From contig NZ_CAJCKW010000009.1 of NCBI RefSeq assembly GCF_903970965.1, forward strand, positions 62,001 through 126,000: a DNA stretch of 64,000 nt. The letters are read 5' to 3'. A model generated the notes under the pieces. It was not told where the DNA came from and did no database searches. It saw only the letters and a program-made list of their open reading frames with translations. Origin of the DNA: Aureimonas sp. ME7 (lineage in GTDB: Bacteria > Pseudomonadota > Alphaproteobacteria > Rhizobiales > Rhizobiaceae). Of the stretch, positions 63,151 through 64,000 are shown piece after piece; position 1 is the stretch's first letter; the number at the start of each line of letters is the position of its first letter. A program made the position numbers and the translations under genes.

Positions 63151-63169
63151 GAAAGCCGATTCGGCTTTC
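63151..63169 (+). promoter_or_regulatory. Perfect palindrome upstream of guaD
   Basis: GAAAGCCGA-T-TCGGCTTTC, a 9-bp-arm inverted repeat, ends 25 bp before the guaD start codon. It could be an operator for a purine-responsive repressor or a leader hairpin that sequesters the ribosome site. No U-run follows, so it is not a terminator. Confidence 0.45.
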
Positions 63170-63194
63170 GCCTGAAATGCTTTAGGCTGACTCC

Positions 63195-64000
63195 ATGACC
63201 GAACCGACCTTGCACGACGGCGGCACGCTGGCGATCCGCGCGCGCGTCCTTACCTATCACGCCCATCCGCTGCTCGCGGGCGAGACGGCCTCGCATCGCT
63301 ATTGGGACGACGGGCTCGTCGTCGTGCGCGGCGGGATCGTCGAGACCGTCGGCAACGCGTCCGAACTTCTTCCCGATCTCGATCCCGCGATGACCGTGTC
63401 GGACTACCGCCCGCACCTTCTGATGGCGGGTTTCATCGATCCCCATCTCCACCTGCCGCAGACGCAGGTGATCGGCTCCTACGGCACCGAATTGATGGAG
63501 TGGCTGTCGAAATACACCTTCCCCGAGGAGGTGCGCTACGGCGACCCGGCGGTGTCGGACGCGGCGTCCCGTTTCCTGCTGCACGAGCTCCTGCGCAACG
63601 GCACCACGACGGCCGTCGCCTTCTGCACCTCGCATCCCCAGTCGGCGACGAGCTTCTTCGCCGAGAGCGACCGGCTCGGCCTGCGCATGGTCGGCGGCAA
63701 GGTGATGATGGATCGCAACGCACCGGCAGCGCTTCTCGACACGCCGGAGCGCGGCTACGACGAGTCGAAGGCCCTGATCGGGCGCTGGCATGGCAATGGA
63801 CGCCTGTCCTACGCCATCTCGCCCCGCTTCGCGCCGACCTCGACCGAGGCGCAGCTGGAAGCAACGGGCGCGCTCGCGGCAGAGCATCCCGATCTGCACA
63901 TCCAGACGCACCTTTCGGAAAATCATGGCGAGATCGCCTTCGTGGCAGAGCTGTTCCCTTGGGCGGAGGACTATACGGCGGTCTACGAGCGCTACGGCCT
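63195..64000 (+). CDS. guaD: Guanine deaminase, 3' end outside window
   Basis: The first 268 codons of a guanine deaminase, which converts guanine to xanthine and ammonia. The zinc-site motif GFIDPHLHLPQTQVIGSYG (PHLHLPQ contains the two His ligands), then LMEWLSKYTFPEE, VGGKVMMDRNAP and IQTHLSENHGE are diagnostic. ATG 63195. Family length is about 430-440, so roughly 165 residues are beyond the window. It feeds xanthine dehydrogenase in the same island. Confidence 0.93.
   Translation, partial: MTEPTLHDGGTLAIRARVLTYHAHPLLAGETASHRYWDDGLVVVRGGIVETVGNASELLPDLDPAMTVSDYRPHLLMAGFIDPHLHLPQTQVIGSYGTELMEWLSKYTFPEEVRYGDPAVSDAASRFLLHELLRNGTTTAVAFCTSHPQSATSFFAESDRLGLRMVGGKVMMDRNAPAALLDTPERGYDESKALIGRWHGNGRLSYAISPRFAPTSTEAQLEATGALAAEHPDLHIQTHLSENHGEIAFVAELFPWAEDYTAVYERYG

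Overview
The window is about 64 kb of high-GC DNA (my estimate is in the high 60s percent, not counted) from an alphaproteobacterium, most likely a member of the Hyphomicrobiales (Rhizobiales). The signs are HWE-type histidine-kinase signalling, small DUF1127 proteins, an alphaproteobacterial urease layout, a membrane urate oxidase (PuuD), and enzymes of the methanofuran/tetrahydromethanopterin cofactor type that are otherwise known from methylotrophs. The genus cannot be fixed from this window. I saw no tRNA, rRNA, CRISPR array, insertion sequence, integrase or phage gene. The DNA looks like settled chromosome.

Layout. 1-5.3 kb: start of a secreted protein, a DsbB/DsbA thiol-oxidation pair, a Zn/Cd/Pb P1B-type ATPase with its divergent MerR-family regulator and a textbook long-spacer operator, a tiny lipoprotein and an HxlR-type regulator. 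5.3-9.7 kb: a signalling operon made of a stand-alone LOV photoreceptor, a CheB-CheR-PAS-HWE hybrid kinase and a single-domain response regulator. 9.9-10.7 kb: a small XRE regulator and a secreted repeat protein. 10.9-17.5 kb: a sugar or polyol locus (isomerase, Gfo/Idh/MocA dehydrogenase, two-domain ABC ATPase, permease, binding protein) followed by an Rrf2 regulator. 17.6-22.8 kb: an RBBP9-like hydrolase, a receiver protein, EF-P with its two lysine-modifying enzymes EpmA and EpmB, and a Nudix hydrolase. 22.9-28.5 kb: a tightly overlapping three-gene JetA-JetB-JetC (MksF-E-B) condensin operon that ends in a terminator and has no JetD nuclease gene. 28.6-36.4 kb: two DUF1127 proteins, an unknown membrane protein, gamma-glutamyltransferase, an M23 peptidase, PncB, ferredoxin-NADP reductase, an alpha/beta hydrolase and a lone Lrp ligand domain. 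36.4-38.1 kb: a degenerate MfnB domain fused to FolB, then an MfnE-like kinase.

38-64 kb is a nitrogen-salvage region. Urease genes ureD-A-B-C-E-F-G are on the plus strand but are interrupted by three small secreted-protein genes on the minus strand and by a DUF29/MliC pair. Purine degradation genes follow: 8-oxoguanine deaminase, ureidoglycolate lyase AllA, a PuuE-UraD fusion, 5-hydroxyisourate hydrolase, xanthine dehydrogenase XdhABC, a BMP-type purine nucleoside/base ABC importer, membrane urate oxidase PuuD with a cytochrome c tail, and guanine deaminase (cut by the window end). Together they take imported purines through xanthine, urate and allantoin to ureidoglycolate and urea, and urease then releases ammonia. 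The allantoate step (allantoicase or allantoate amidohydrolase) is the one enzyme not seen here. A PQQ-dependent membrane glucose dehydrogenase sits inside this island and looks unrelated to it.

The most interesting items are the JetABC operon without JetD, the MfnB-FolB fusion with its MfnE partner, the LOV/CheB-CheR-HWE operon, and the interrupted urease cluster.
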